Below, in pieces: positions 23,376 to 32,333 of a DNA stretch of 41,781 nt (its first letter is position 1; each line of letters opens with the position of its first letter). Under the pieces are notes generated by a model, which saw only the letters and a program-made list of their open reading frames with translations, had not been told where the DNA came from and did no database searches. The position numbers were made by a program, and so were the translations under genes. Source of the stretch: Oscillospiraceae bacterium (GTDB lineage Bacteria; Bacillota; Clostridia; Oscillospirales; Oscillospiraceae); contig CAJTEA010000015.1 of the NCBI GenBank assembly GCA_910575265.1, positions 1-41,781 of the forward strand, given 5' to 3'.

Positions 23376-24760
23376 ATGGCAACAATTATCAAACGCAAAA
23401 GCAAATACTCGGTTGTCTACTATGTTGTAGATGAGAACGGCGTCAGGCGGCAGAAGTGGGAGAGTTTTGATACCAACGCCGCTGCCAGAAAGCGTAAGGC
23501 CGAAATTGAGCATCAGCAGGATACCAACACATTCATCGCTCCTTCTGCGCTGACGCTTTCCGATCTGTTAGATCAGTACGTTACCATCTATGGCGTCAAC
23601 ACCTGGGCACCCTCTACCTACGAGGGCCACAAGTCACTGATTGACAACTACATCCGGCCCCTTATCGGGGATAAAAAGCTGGATGACATCAATCCCCGGA
23701 TGATGGATCACTTCTATAAGCAGCTTAAAACCGTCAAAGCCAAGGCCCACCCCTATGGGGTAGCCAAAAGGATGGCTTTATCACTCCCAGGACGATACGG
23801 GAGATTCACAAGCTGCTCCGCAACGCTTTCAATCAGGCGGTCAAATGGGAACTCATGGCCCGTAACCCCGTCCAAAATGCAACGCTCCCGAAGTGTGAGG
23901 AACACGAGCGGGAGATATGGGACGCTGAAACACTGTTCCGGGCCATCGACCTCTGCGATGATGACATTCTCAAACTGGCGCTCCATCTCTCCTTTGCCTG
24001 CTCCCTACGGCTGGGTGAACTGCTTGGCCTGACATGGGACTGCATAGACATTTCGCCAGAGAGCATTGAGGGTGGCAGAGCCTATGTTTACATCGACAAG
24101 GAGTTGCAGCGTGTTTCCAGAGAGGCTTTGAGCCAGACGGAAGAACATGGTGTTAAGTTGAAATTCCCATCTATCCTCGCTTGCCGACATACCGTACTTG
24201 TTTTGAAGGAACCAAAAACAAAGACGAGTGTGCGGAAAGTCTTTCTCCCTCGTGCGGTGGCGGAGATGCTGGTCGAGCGAAAAAAGGATATAGAGGAACT
24301 GAAAGAACTTCTTGGCGATGAGTACACGGACTACAATCTGGTCTTTGCATCGTCCTCCGGGACGCCCACGGAAGGCTCCACTATTAACCGTCTGTTCAGC
24401 AAACTGATTTCTGACAATGACCTGCCCAAAGTGGTATTTCACAGCATCCGTCACACCAGCACCACTTACAAGCTGATGCTCAGCGGCGGCGACATCAAGG
24501 GCGTTCAGGGCGATACTGGCCACGCACAGGCATCTATGGTGACAGAGCGGTACGCACACATTCTGGATGATAACCGGCGCATGAACGCCGAGAGGTTCCA
24601 ACAGCAGTTTTATTCCGGCCCAGCAAGTGAGGAACCGGCAGCACAGCCTGACCCACTCCAACAGCTTGATGCTGGAGAGAAGCAGGCGCTTCTTATCAAA
24701 CTCCTTGCAGAATCCCCGGAGATGGCAAATATGATAAAATCACTGGCGCAGGCTATGTGA
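23376..24760 (+). pseudogene. int: Tyrosine integrase of the ICE, interrupted by a one-base frameshift
   Basis: The first frame (from ATG 23376) encodes the arm-binding and core-binding N-terminus ('MATIIKRKSKYSVVYYVVDENGVRRQKWESF') up to about 23766; the second frame, from there to 24760, encodes the catalytic domain. The switch is at AAAA (23766-23769), where a fifth A would give AKKDGFITPRT and join the frames. Catalytic residues are all present: Arg in 'SLRLGELLG', 'HSIRHTSTT', 'GDTGHAQ' and the nucleophile Tyr in 'VTERYAHIL'. Joined length is about 461 residues, normal for the family. Unless restored by slippage or a sequencing error, the ICE cannot excise by itself. Confidence 0.85.
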
Positions 24761-24765
24761 TAAGC

Positions 24766-24796
24766 AAAAATCTCCCGACTATGCCGGGAGATTTTT
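24766..24796. terminator. Terminator after the integrase
   Basis: AAAAATCTCCCG (24766-24777) pairs with CGGGAGATTTTT (24785-24796). The flanking A and T runs make it work in both directions. It separates the integrase from the AT-rich cargo pair. Confidence 0.85.
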
Positions 24797-24817
24797 GTTG
24801 TATCTTAAAGAAAGGGC

Positions 24818-24845
24818 TTGTGTTCCTGTCGAAATGTGGTAGAAT
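24818..24845 (+). promoter_or_regulatory. Possible promoter of the OLD-like/DUF2971 pair
   Basis: TTGTGT (24818-24823) and TAGAAT (24840-24845) are 16 bp apart, 48 bp before ATG 24894. The match is moderate, but no other promoter is seen between the integrase terminator and the gene. Confidence 0.45.
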
Positions 24846-24893
24846 TACATACGCTAACCTGATGACTATTTCGGTTGGAGGCAGAAATGTAGT

Positions 24894-26378
24894 ATGAAAA
24901 AAGTTACTATTAGACATACAAAAGGCATAGAGCATCTCGAATTTAACATTCCAGAACGCAAAGGTGTATTTTTGTTGGTAGGGGCTAATGGTGCGGGAAA
25001 AACTACATTACTTGTGTGCCTGGATAGAATCTGTAATTCAAATGCGTTTGCGCGCGGGTTTAGCGCATCAAAAACTTTCGGAGAAGTAGATCAGTATAAA
25101 GACGCGGAAATCGAATATGAGGCCGACAATCCAGCTACGTGCCTCCTGTTCCGCAAGAAAACAGCACGCTGGGCAGTTTCCCCAAAAGGTAGTGCGGGTT
25201 TATTATCTAACTTTGGTTTTGCATCGACTATTTTTATCAAAGCAGATTCAAATCGGATTAGCGTTACAGAGGATGAAATACGGACAGGAACATTCGAAGC
25301 TGCTGATTCCAGGTTGAAAGCACAATTGAATGATTTGTTTGAAACTCAAACATTTTCCCGTCTTAAAAGGTTGAAAAACACGAATGGTCGCGGAAGAGCA
25401 GCCAAGTATTTTTATGTTATTCAAGAACGAGCCGGAACTTATTACTCAGAGAAAAGGTTTAGTACAGGAGAACTTGCGTTACTAAGATTGGTAGAGCAAT
25501 TATCTCATGTTGAATTGGGTTCCTTGGTTTTGATTGATGAGGTAGAGATGGCATTACACCCGAGAATCCAAAAGCGGCTTCTTGACTATCTGAACCAAGT
25601 TGCAAATGAAAAGAATCTAACGATTATAGTTTCCACGCATTCAGTCACATTGATTAAGGCAACAGAGAAAAATAATATTCTATTACTTGAAGATGAAGGA
25701 AGAAGTCGGTACCATGTAACAACACCGTGCTATCCAGCAAAAGCTATTGGTTGCGTTGATTTTATGGACAATATTATCTACGATGCTGTGTTTTTTGTTG
25801 AAGATGATATGGCTCGATTGATTCTCAAAAAAATGCTCAAAATATGTTGTGAGGAAGATCATAGGTTTAATACAATTACTAACTGCATTATTCCCGTAGG
25901 CGGATATGAGCAAACAGCGCACCTTGCAATTAATACAAAAAGACAGTTGCTGGGTAAGTCTTTTGTATGTGCTGTTTGGGATGAGGATGTATTTACAGAA
26001 ACTATTCCGAGCACTCCACGGATTGAGCAATTATACGAAAACAACAAATCTATGATTTTTCGTCTTGGATGCACTCCAGAAGTGTGGATGATTGAGACTC
26101 TAGAGCAGAATGGGACAGAAATAAACCGAGTTTTCCGAGAGAGCTTTCGGTGCGAAATAGAATCAGTGATTCATTCACAAGAATATTTGAAGTGCAATTC
26201 ACCAAAGCCAAGAAAACTTGCAAAACAGAAAATAGATGTAGTTGTGGACTTCCTTTCAACTTCTTGTGGTGATTCTAAGGAGATTGTATTGGATACTTTA
26301 GCACAAATTATAATTGACAAATGCTACACAACAAATGATATTAAACGGATAGTTGCGCCAATGCTGTCAAAAGCATAA
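24894..26378 (+). CDS. OLD-like AAA ATPase with TOPRIM nuclease-type domain
   Basis: 494 residues. Walker A GANGAGKTT (30-38), signature 'RFSTGELALLRL' (about 196-207), Walker B 'LVLIDEVEMALHP' (about 209-221) and 'IVSTHSVTLI' (H-loop) define an ABC/OLD-type ATPase. The second half fits a TOPRIM domain: Glu303 in 'FFVEDDMARL' and Asp363/Asp365 in 'VWDEDVF'. OLD proteins such as P2 Old and GajA cut DNA and act in phage defence. The gene is AT-rich and starts behind the integrase terminator, so it is likely cargo. The DUF2971 gene follows 58 bases later and may be its partner. Confidence 0.8.
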   Translation: MKKVTIRHTKGIEHLEFNIPERKGVFLLVGANGAGKTTLLVCLDRICNSNAFARGFSASKTFGEVDQYKDAEIEYEADNPATCLLFRKKTARWAVSPKGSAGLLSNFGFASTIFIKADSNRISVTEDEIRTGTFEAADSRLKAQLNDLFETQTFSRLKRLKNTNGRGRAAKYFYVIQERAGTYYSEKRFSTGELALLRLVEQLSHVELGSLVLIDEVEMALHPRIQKRLLDYLNQVANEKNLTIIVSTHSVTLIKATEKNNILLLEDEGRSRYHVTTPCYPAKAIGCVDFMDNIIYDAVFFVEDDMARLILKKMLKICCEEDHRFNTITNCIIPVGGYEQTAHLAINTKRQLLGKSFVCAVWDEDVFTETIPSTPRIEQLYENNKSMIFRLGCTPEVWMIETLEQNGTEINRVFRESFRCEIESVIHSQEYLKCNSPKPRKLAKQKIDVVVDFLSTSCGDSKEIVLDTLAQIIIDKCYTTNDIKRIVAPMLSKA

Positions 26379-26436
26379 GGGAAAGTAAGTTACTATAACA
26401 TACATATCTGCGATATTTCTGAAGGAAGGTGTCATT

Positions 26437-27237
26437 ATGTTTTATAAATATTACTCTGCTGCTGGGCGGGGTAAAGAAAACCTTGAAAAGAATACCATCT
26501 GTTTTTCTGACATTGATAAGTTTAATGACCCGTTTGAAGGTATTGGAAAGTACCTCTATGATGTTTCTCCCGAAGAACAGGCATATTGGGATTCTATAGG
26601 CTCTGATCTCCCTAAATCTTTAAGTGAGCGTTTCAGCGAGGAAAGCAGGAACGCCCTAAAATTCAAGCAAAGAGTATGGTGTGTTACAGAAACGTACACT
26701 AATGAGCTAATGTGGGCACACTACGCAGATTCACATAAGGGGTTTTGCGTAGGATATACTGAAGAAAGCATAAGAAAAGTTTGCAATAAATTTGAAAAGG
26801 TAATATACTGCGAAAATCCAACCGCTATTGATATACGAGGCGACATTGGAATGGATGCGATTGAGAGACTTCTTTTTCAAAAGGATACTTCTTGGATATA
26901 TGAGAATGAATGGCGCGCTTTATATACATTGCAAAGAACAGATGTTGAATATTTGGATTACCGTGATAATTTAGAGAAATGTTTTTCAGACAATTCTGAG
27001 TTCTTATATACGCCCTACGGTCACATTAATTTTGGTAATCTTGCTGTACTTCGTTCTCGACGTTGTATAATAAAGGAATGTCCCCCTTCCGAGGTCTATT
27101 TAGGATTACGGACAAGCCAAGAAGATAGAACTTCCATTGTCCAAATCTGTAAGGATCAAAAAATTCCAGTTTTTCAAATGATACAAGTCCCTGGCTCATT
27201 TGAACTATCTTCTGTGCCTATTTTTGAACCAAAATGA
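26437..27237 (+). CDS. DUF2971 family protein
   Basis: 266 residues, ATG 26437 after GAAGGAAGG. The family marks are seen: 'FSDIDKFNDPFEG' (about 26-38), 'ELMWAHYADSHKGFCVGY' (about 89-106) and 'YENEWRAL' (about 169-176). The biochemical activity of DUF2971 is not known to me; members occur near phage-defence and mobile genes. It has no signal or membrane segment. Same strand, similar base use and close spacing to the OLD-like gene suggest a two-gene system. Confidence 0.75.
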   Translation: MFYKYYSAAGRGKENLEKNTICFSDIDKFNDPFEGIGKYLYDVSPEEQAYWDSIGSDLPKSLSERFSEESRNALKFKQRVWCVTETYTNELMWAHYADSHKGFCVGYTEESIRKVCNKFEKVIYCENPTAIDIRGDIGMDAIERLLFQKDTSWIYENEWRALYTLQRTDVEYLDYRDNLEKCFSDNSEFLYTPYGHINFGNLAVLRSRRCIIKECPPSEVYLGLRTSQEDRTSIVQICKDQKIPVFQMIQVPGSFELSSVPIFEPK

Positions 27238-27381
27238 GAGGGTTTTCCCGTGGGTCTGTTAGATAGATTTATAACTCCTGTATTTAAGATACCTTTATAG
27301 TAGTGAGTCCATTTCTTTAATAAATATAGCAAATACGATTGGTATTGAACTCTTTTCTTCTGTCACTTTTTCACTCTTCCT

Positions 27382-27547
27382 GCTAATAGCTTGCTAATTG
27401 CGACCACAAAAAACGATGAATATTAGCAGAAAAATGCCATACATAACAAGCAGTGTAACAACGGTGAAATCCAGCAATACCAAGGGGTTCCCACGTTTTA
27501 CTGCCACTGATGAGCAACGTATTAGTGCCACTCCTAAGCGGTAGGCC
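27382..27547 (+). repeat. Integrase arm-type repeats and att core (right end 1)
   Basis: GCTAAT occurs at 27382 and 27393 (11-bp step), with inverted ATTAGC at 27422. 148 bp after the first repeat lies the 18-bp core ACTCCTAAGCGGTAGGCC (27530-27547), part of a tRNA. The same arrangement recurs at 40389-40551. The 27238-27381 stretch before it has no gene or clear signal. Confidence 0.65.
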
Positions 27548-27575
27548 AGAGGTTCGAATCCTCCCGCGGGTGCCA
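27531..27575 (+). other. Displaced 3' half of a tRNA-Arg(CCT)
   Basis: CTCCTAA fits an anticodon loop with CCT; it is followed by a 5-bp stem strand, variable loop AGGCC, a T-arm around TTCGAAT and an acceptor strand ending GGGTGCCA. The 5' half is absent upstream, where a tRNA start would be expected ~30 bases before. This is what remains at the far end when an element inserts in the anticodon loop. The terminator behind it (27581-27617) supports a former tRNA gene end. Confidence 0.7.
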
Positions 27576-27580
27576 TTAGT

Positions 27581-27622
27581 AGCACAAAATCTTCGGAAAA
27601 CCCGAAGATTTTGTGCTTTTTC
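27581..27622 (+). terminator. Terminator of the former tRNA gene
   Basis: AGCACAAAATCTTCGG (27581-27596) pairs perfectly with CCGAAGATTTTGTGCT (27602-27617), followed by TTTTC. It starts six bases after the tRNA CCA. Confidence 0.9.
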
Positions 27623-27623
27623 T

Positions 27624-28125
27624 ATAACCTTTTGAAAGGCGAGGGAAAACGCTTGATGCGACGAAAAAGCCTCTCAACCTGATTACGCTGTTTGTACAAT
27701 TCCTTATCGTAGTCCCAAGGCTCTTTACAATTGCTCTTTGGCAGAACAACAGGCATATAGCCAAGCTCCACAGCCAAAGCTCTCGTCTCGTCCCCCTCAT
27801 AAGCCCATTCCATCCGGATGAACCTTTATGCGGGTGGAATCCAAACTTATCACATTTACTTGGATTTGAATGATTCCCAGTTGCCGCAACCGCAGAAATA
27901 CCCGTTCCAAAACGCCCTTTTTTGCCCAACGGTCTATCCGAACATAGATCACGTGCCAATCTCCGTATTCTTTGGACAAGCTCCTCCATTTCCACCCATT
28001 TTCCACTACGTATAGCGCTGCGTTCAATGCGTCCAGGTTGCTGATTTTGGCTGGTTTCCGCTGTTTGGGAAAGCACTCTTTGATTTGTTCGTATTACTCT
28101 TTCTTTATTTCCATTCTTTGATTAT
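27624..28125 (-). pseudogene. Decayed IS5-family transposase
   Basis: On the minus strand the start region reads MEIKKE-stop-YEQIKECFPKQ, then 'LYVVENGWKWRSLSKEYGDWHVIYVRIDRW' and 'ISLDSTRIKVHPDG' (27797-28100), and then jumps frame to 'YEGDETRALAVELGY' and 'YKQRNQVERLFRRIKRF' (27622-27813). These are the N- and C-terminal parts of an IS5-group (IS1031-like) transposase. A premature stop, a missing middle of roughly 60 residues, a frameshift and a cut C-terminus show it is dead. Confidence 0.8.
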
Positions 28126-28243
28126 ATCACAATTCCACTTATGTGAACACTACCTAGCCTCATCTTTCTATTGTTTTCTTTCCTTATTGTCCAGCTTGTA
28201 GTGGTACTTCTTCAACTTTAGGGCAAGAATTTTTATTAAACTG

Positions 28244-28272
28244 TTGACTAATGCAGTTATTTCCTATAAAAT
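28244..28272 (+). promoter_or_regulatory. Promoter of the GntR gene
   Basis: TTGACT (28244-28249) and TAAAAT (28267-28272) with a 17-bp spacer, about 110 bp before the start codon. The leader between has no gene. The palindrome of the 38346 operator is not repeated here. Confidence 0.6.
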
Positions 28273-28385
28273 TAGAATAGTAATATATCTGGCAGATAAG
28301 CATCTGTCTTCTTCGTTTTATCAGGTGCTATTGCCTTTTAGTCTAGCTAATCTCGCCAACTGGCGTTTTATTTTGGAGGTAAAAA

Positions 28386-29033
28386 TTGAGCAGTAAGCAA
28401 GATAGTAAAATGTTGGCTTTATCATATATCAAAGATCAAATTGTCACCTGTGAAATGCAGCCAGGATCATTGATACAAATTGATGAAATCGCAGAAGCGC
28501 TGAATATCAGCAAAACACCCGTACGTGAAGCATTGCTGGAATTGCAGTACGAAAATTACGTTACGATTATTCCACGCAAGCGGACAGTAGTAAGAAAAAT
28601 ATCACTCCAAGAATTAAAAGATATCTATGATGCCAGAACATTAGTAGAGCCATATATTATTCAGGAACTGACCCCCGAAGCGATAGAGGCAAATAGAGAG
28701 TTGCTGACTTCCCTGAACGAGACATGGTCAAAAATACATATCCACAGCCAAAGCCGGGAGGCATACATTGATTTTCTAAAATCAGATTTGGAATTTCACC
28801 AAAAAATTGTTCAAATGAATTCCAACTCATGTTTAACCAATTTTTGTTCAGAACTTATTTACAAATCTCAACGCTTCTGGTATATGGCTCTTTTCAATAA
28901 CGAATTGGATGTTGTACAAAAGGAGCATTTAAAAATTTTAGATTATTTAATCTGCGGTAATATGCATGCCGCAGCAGAATATACCAAAAAACATATTTCG
29001 ATTTCGAAAGCACTCAGTATTTTATCCGAATAA
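28386..29033 (+). CDS. GntR-family regulator (FadR/FCD type)
   Basis: 215 residues from TTG 28386, with TTGGAGG seven bases before. The N-terminal winged helix ('LIQIDEIAEALNISKTPVREALLELQYENYVTIIPRKRTVV', residues about 27-67) carries the GntR signature; the helical C-terminal half has the FCD-type Arg, Asp and His residues ('DFLKSDLEFHQKIV', 'EHLKILDYLI'). FCD regulators bind small organic acids. It faces the catabolic operon tail to tail and is the likely repressor of its promoter at 38346-38396. Confidence 0.85.
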   Translation: MSSKQDSKMLALSYIKDQIVTCEMQPGSLIQIDEIAEALNISKTPVREALLELQYENYVTIIPRKRTVVRKISLQELKDIYDARTLVEPYIIQELTPEAIEANRELLTSLNETWSKIHIHSQSREAYIDFLKSDLEFHQKIVQMNSNSCLTNFCSELIYKSQRFWYMALFNNELDVVQKEHLKILDYLICGNMHAAAEYTKKHISISKALSILSE

Positions 29034-29047
29034 GAATATGAAACGCA

Positions 29048-29089
29048 CAGGCCCGTCTCAAGATCCATCAGGATCTTGAGACGGGCCTG
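29048..29089. terminator. Bidirectional terminator between gntR and the minus-strand operon
   Basis: A perfect 19-bp inverted repeat, CAGGCCCGTCTCAAGATCC (29048-29066) and its complement (29071-29089), with a 4-base loop. It sits between converging genes and can serve both. Confidence 0.8.
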
Positions 29090-29123
29090 AAGACTTTTCA
29101 ATCAAACCGCTACCGGTACAGAT

Positions 29124-30068
29124 TTAAATCAGCGTTAAAAAGGCCGCCATAACCACCGGCATTGTAATAGCGCATATAAAAGTAGTTAGTACATTAATCG
29201 CCGAGACATACTTTACATTCGGGTTATGAAACAGCTGGGCCTGCTGTGTCATAAGGGAAGCCGTAGGGCCAATCGAGCACAGCAAATTGACTGTCAAAAT
29301 ATTGGTAGAATCACTGTGCGGCCAAATCCGCTTCAGTCCAAGCAAAACCAGGACGGAGAACAGCGGAAGCAAAAGCAGGCGAATTAAGGAAACAAGATAT
29401 ATCCTGCGGTACAAAAGGATCTGCCTTAAATCTAACTCTGAAAATATAATTCCTATTATCAGCATACTGAGGGGCGCAATACAGCCTCCTAACCCCTCCA
29501 TAGCAGTATACAGCGGCGTTGGAAGAGGAATTCTCATAATAAATATCACAAGTCCCGTTATAATACCAATAATTGCCGGTGTAGTCAGGATTTGTTTTAT
29601 ATTTAACTCCTGTCGGCCACCCATCAGAGCCTGTCCATGCGTCCAGATCAGAGTATTCTGAACCAACAAATAGGGGGTTGTGTAGATGACATATTCTGCT
29701 CCTAATACACTCCGGACAATCGGTATAATCAAATTCCCGGCGTTGTTATACAGAACCGATGCCTGTTCCTCATTTGTCAGGCCATATTTTCCTTTTGATA
29801 ACAGTTTTCCGGCGCTTAGGAACAAGATATGTATCCCCACTGCAGCTGCCAACCCCAGCGCAAGTCCTTCCAGCTTTTCTACTTCCCGCTGCCCGCCAAA
29901 GGAGACAATCAAACTGCATGGCATAGCCAAATAGACACAGATATAGGACAGTACCCGGCTTTGTTCCCCTGTAACTAAACTGAAGCGGCCAAGAGCATAA
30001 CCGGCCAGCGCCATCAAAACCATACTTATAATTTGGTTTAGTAATAAAACGCTCAAACCCAAAGACAT
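29124..30068 (-). CDS. AEC-family permease (auxin efflux carrier type)
   Basis: 314 residues, ATG 30068 directly after AAAGGAGG. About ten hydrophobic helices in two bundles with the family's 'NNAGNLIIPIV' helix break (about 108-118) and the repeat-like second bundle. AEC carriers move organic acids such as malate and other carboxylates. It is the last gene of the operon and may export a product or be a second uptake route beside the TRAP system. Substrate unknown. Confidence 0.85.
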   Translation of the reverse strand: MSLGLSVLLLNQIISMVLMALAGYALGRFSLVTGEQSRVLSYICVYLAMPCSLIVSFGGQREVEKLEGLALGLAAAVGIHILFLSAGKLLSKGKYGLTNEEQASVLYNNAGNLIIPIVRSVLGAEYVIYTTPYLLVQNTLIWTHGQALMGGRQELNIKQILTTPAIIGIITGLVIFIMRIPLPTPLYTAMEGLGGCIAPLSMLIIGIIFSELDLRQILLYRRIYLVSLIRLLLLPLFSVLVLLGLKRIWPHSDSTNILTVNLLCSIGPTASLMTQQAQLFHNPNVKYVSAINVLTTFICAITMPVVMAAFLTLI

Positions 30069-30107
30069 TCCTCCTTTATATGTAGCATGGACAGCACAAG
30101 TGAGAAA

Positions 30108-30923
30108 TTAGGCAAACACTTCTTTTAAATACTGGATTCCTTTCTTTGTCGCTTCAAAACTGTTTGGCAGGGGTTTCCACTCTATTGTCGCCCACTTGTC
30201 ATAAGAATGGGCTTTTAAGACTTCTGCCGCTTTGTAAAAATCAAAGTGTTGATTGTCCGGAATATTCCGCCCAACATCAGAAACATGAAACAAGACCAAT
30301 TTGTTCAAGGAACGTTCAATCGCCGCCGGTATGTCTGGGTCTTCGATTGCCATATGGTAAGTGTCACCATTATACAGCAATAAATCGGAATGGAACTTCT
30401 CCAGGAATGTCATTGTCTGATCAGTAGAGCAAAACACATCTCCTTCATTCCGGTTGATCTGCTCCATGACGATTGGGGTTTTTATCGTTTCGGCATACTC
30501 CAAAAGTTCAGAAACACTATCCGTCAAAATATCCTCATATTCCTGGTCACTCTGATTTGGCGCCTTTCTCCCGCGCAGATAGCCGATCAAAATCTGAGAA
30601 TCTAATTCCCTGGCCAAATCCAGCTGATGTTTCAGCCGTTCAATCGTTGCTCTTCGCATTGACAGGTCAGGATGAACCATACTCATGCCCTCAAACAAGA
30701 ACGCCAATCCAGTTGTGACCGCGGAAGTGCCCAGACCATAGTCATCCAGCATTCGCTTCATTTTCTTCCCACTATATTGGCTGGGGTCTTGAATTTGCAA
30801 CTCAATTCCATCAAATCCAAGCTTTGAAGCACAACGGGCGCACTCCTCATAGGTTTTCCCTCTCAAAGGGAACGGACGAACTACATCCAAATCCCTATCA
30901 ACCGCACAAACACTAAATTTCAT
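30108..30923 (-). CDS. Sugar phosphate isomerase/epimerase-like TIM-barrel enzyme
   Basis: 271 residues. The AP-endonuclease-2-like TIM barrel is seen from 'FDGIELQIQDPSQYSG' (about 36-51), the metal Glu in 'PIVMEQINRNEGD' (about 150-162), 'LLYNGDTYHMAIED' (Asp/His about 186-193), 'VLFHVSDVGRNIPD' and 'WATIEWKPL' (last Glu). The metal-binding residues are all present. Members include xylose-isomerase-like epimerases and 3-dehydroshikimate dehydratases; with an AroE-like neighbour the latter is possible but not shown. Confidence 0.8.
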   Translation of the reverse strand: MKFSVCAVDRDLDVVRPFPLRGKTYEECARCASKLGFDGIELQIQDPSQYSGKKMKRMLDDYGLGTSAVTTGLAFLFEGMSMVHPDLSMRRATIERLKHQLDLARELDSQILIGYLRGRKAPNQSDQEYEDILTDSVSELLEYAETIKTPIVMEQINRNEGDVFCSTDQTMTFLEKFHSDLLLYNGDTYHMAIEDPDIPAAIERSLNKLVLFHVSDVGRNIPDNQHFDFYKAAEVLKAHSYDKWATIEWKPLPNSFEATKKGIQYLKEVFA

Positions 30924-31001
30924 AAATTCTTAATCACCCGCACTTAAATAAAATGATATCACATGGATCTCTGATGATTCTCCATCATACATTCCATCCA
31001 A

Positions 31002-31412
31002 CTAGGCAAAAACTGTTTCCACATTTTCTAAAAACCTCTTTGTCTTCGTTAAAAGGTCTTTCCAATATGCAGAAGCCCCCAAATCACTGATCCGTCTTTC
31101 ATTGGGGACTTCCAGCCCAAGCACAGCCGGGGGAAGCCGCTTCAAAATACCCTTTGTATCCACCGCTCCCTCCCCAGGAACCATCCGCCCGGAAACACCT
31201 GTCCTGGCCAGCGTTTCTATATCTTTCGGAATCTCCACTTCACAGTCACATAAATGCACATAGGAGAACCATTGCGGCGGCAGTCCATTTAATTCGTCCA
31301 GCTTCACCTTGGACCGGTAAAAATGGATCATATCAACCACAATTCCAACATTTTCTGGCCGGATGTATACAAAAGATCCGCAGCCTTTTTTAAATTCCGA
31401 ATTGCGGACCAT
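31002..31412 (-). pseudogene. 5'-truncated second isomerase/epimerase
   Basis: The homologous part begins near ATG 31412 ('MVRNSEFKKGCGSF') and gives 136 residues: 'NVGIVVDMIHFYRSK' (Asp/His), 'YVHLCDCEVEIP' and 'GEGAVDTKGILKRL'. This is the C-terminal half of a TIM-barrel isomerase; the first ~130 residues are missing and the DNA upstream is the end of the AroE-like gene. A frame reading into 31532 is only the shadow of that gene. A deletion has probably joined the two genes. The product lacks half of the barrel. Confidence 0.75.
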
Positions 31413-31452
31413 GTGACAAACTCCAGATGGACAGATTGCACATACTGTGCCG

Positions 31453-32319
31453 TCAATTTTCCAGCAGACGCTCCACTGTCTTGCGCATCTGCTCGATCGG
31501 TGCCTGCCGGCCTGTGTGGAACTGGAATCCAATTGCTCCCTGATACACGTTCATACTCATCCCGTTGAGAACAGCACAGCCCTTCTTCTTGGCCTCTTCC
31601 AAGAATTTCGTCTCCGCAGGGTTGTAGATGGCGTCAAACGCCAGCTGTCCCGCATGGAAAATCCGATCAGAGAAAGGCATTTTCCCGATATACTTCCCCA
31701 TGCCAAGCCCAGTCAAATTCAGGATTACATCACTCTGATCCGAAATTTCATGGACTCTATCCAGGTCGTCCATAGCTACGGTCTCCGCAACACCGGGATA
31801 GCTGGATTCAATCGCCTGGCGCAGACTCTCTGCCGCCTTGGGCGCAATATCCGTGACATAGATCTTCTTGGCTCCGCAGTAGGCAAGCGTATAGGCAATC
31901 GCCCGTCCCACGCCGCCGGCACCGATGCAGAAAAAGACGGATTTTTCTACATCTGCGCCGCCATCCTCCTGAAGCGACCGCACACAAGCCAGACCGTCTG
32001 TGTTGTGTCCGACCAGCTTTCCATCTTCAGTTTTGACCACGGTATTCACGCTTCCCATCGCTTTGGCAAGAGGCTCCAGCTCATCCAAAAGGTCGCAGAC
32101 AAACACCTTGTTGGGTTTAGTGACCACCAAGCCGGCAAAATTCATCACTCTGGCCGCATCCAACACGGACTTCAGCCCTTCATTGCCGACCTCGACCGGA
32201 AAGTAGAAATAGTCCAAACCCTCCGTCTGGAAAGCCTCGTTTTGAATTTTCGCCGCGAAAGACTGAGTGAGAGGTTCTCCCAAGAGGGCAATCAGCTTTG
32301 TTGTTGTTTTGACTTCCAT
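31453..32319 (-). CDS. aroE: Shikimate dehydrogenase-like enzyme (AroE family)
   Basis: 288 residues, ATG 32319 with GGAGG. N-terminal substrate domain with 'GEPLTQSFAAKIQNEAF' (binding Ser), 'GLVVTKPNKV' with the catalytic Lys (about 68), 'SVNTVV' and 'GHNTDGLACV' with Asp (about 108); then the Rossmann motif 'GAGGVGRAIA' (about 132-141). The family interconverts 3-dehydroshikimate and shikimate, or acts on quinate. Here it is in an uptake and catabolic operon rather than with aro genes, so a degradative role on quinate, shikimate or a similar compound is more likely. Confidence 0.85.
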   Translation of the reverse strand: MEVKTTTKLIALLGEPLTQSFAAKIQNEAFQTEGLDYFYFPVEVGNEGLKSVLDAARVMNFAGLVVTKPNKVFVCDLLDELEPLAKAMGSVNTVVKTEDGKLVGHNTDGLACVRSLQEDGGADVEKSVFFCIGAGGVGRAIAYTLAYCGAKKIYVTDIAPKAAESLRQAIESSYPGVAETVAMDDLDRVHEISDQSDVILNLTGLGMGKYIGKMPFSDRIFHAGQLAFDAIYNPAETKFLEEAKKKGCAVLNGMSMNVYQGAIGFQFHTGRQAPIEQMRKTVERLLEN

Positions 32320-32333
32320 GTCCCAATCCTCCT

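Noticed and set aside
23760..23775. Programmed -1 frameshift in the integrase
   Set aside because: A -1 slip on AAAA would restore the frame, but the site is not a proper slippery heptamer (C AAA AGG) and no stimulating hairpin is evident, so mutation or read error is more likely.
27500..27575. Complete tRNA gene at att end 1
   Set aside because: No acceptor 5' strand, D-arm or matching anticodon stem is found upstream of the CTCCTAA loop; the same holds at 40500-40579.
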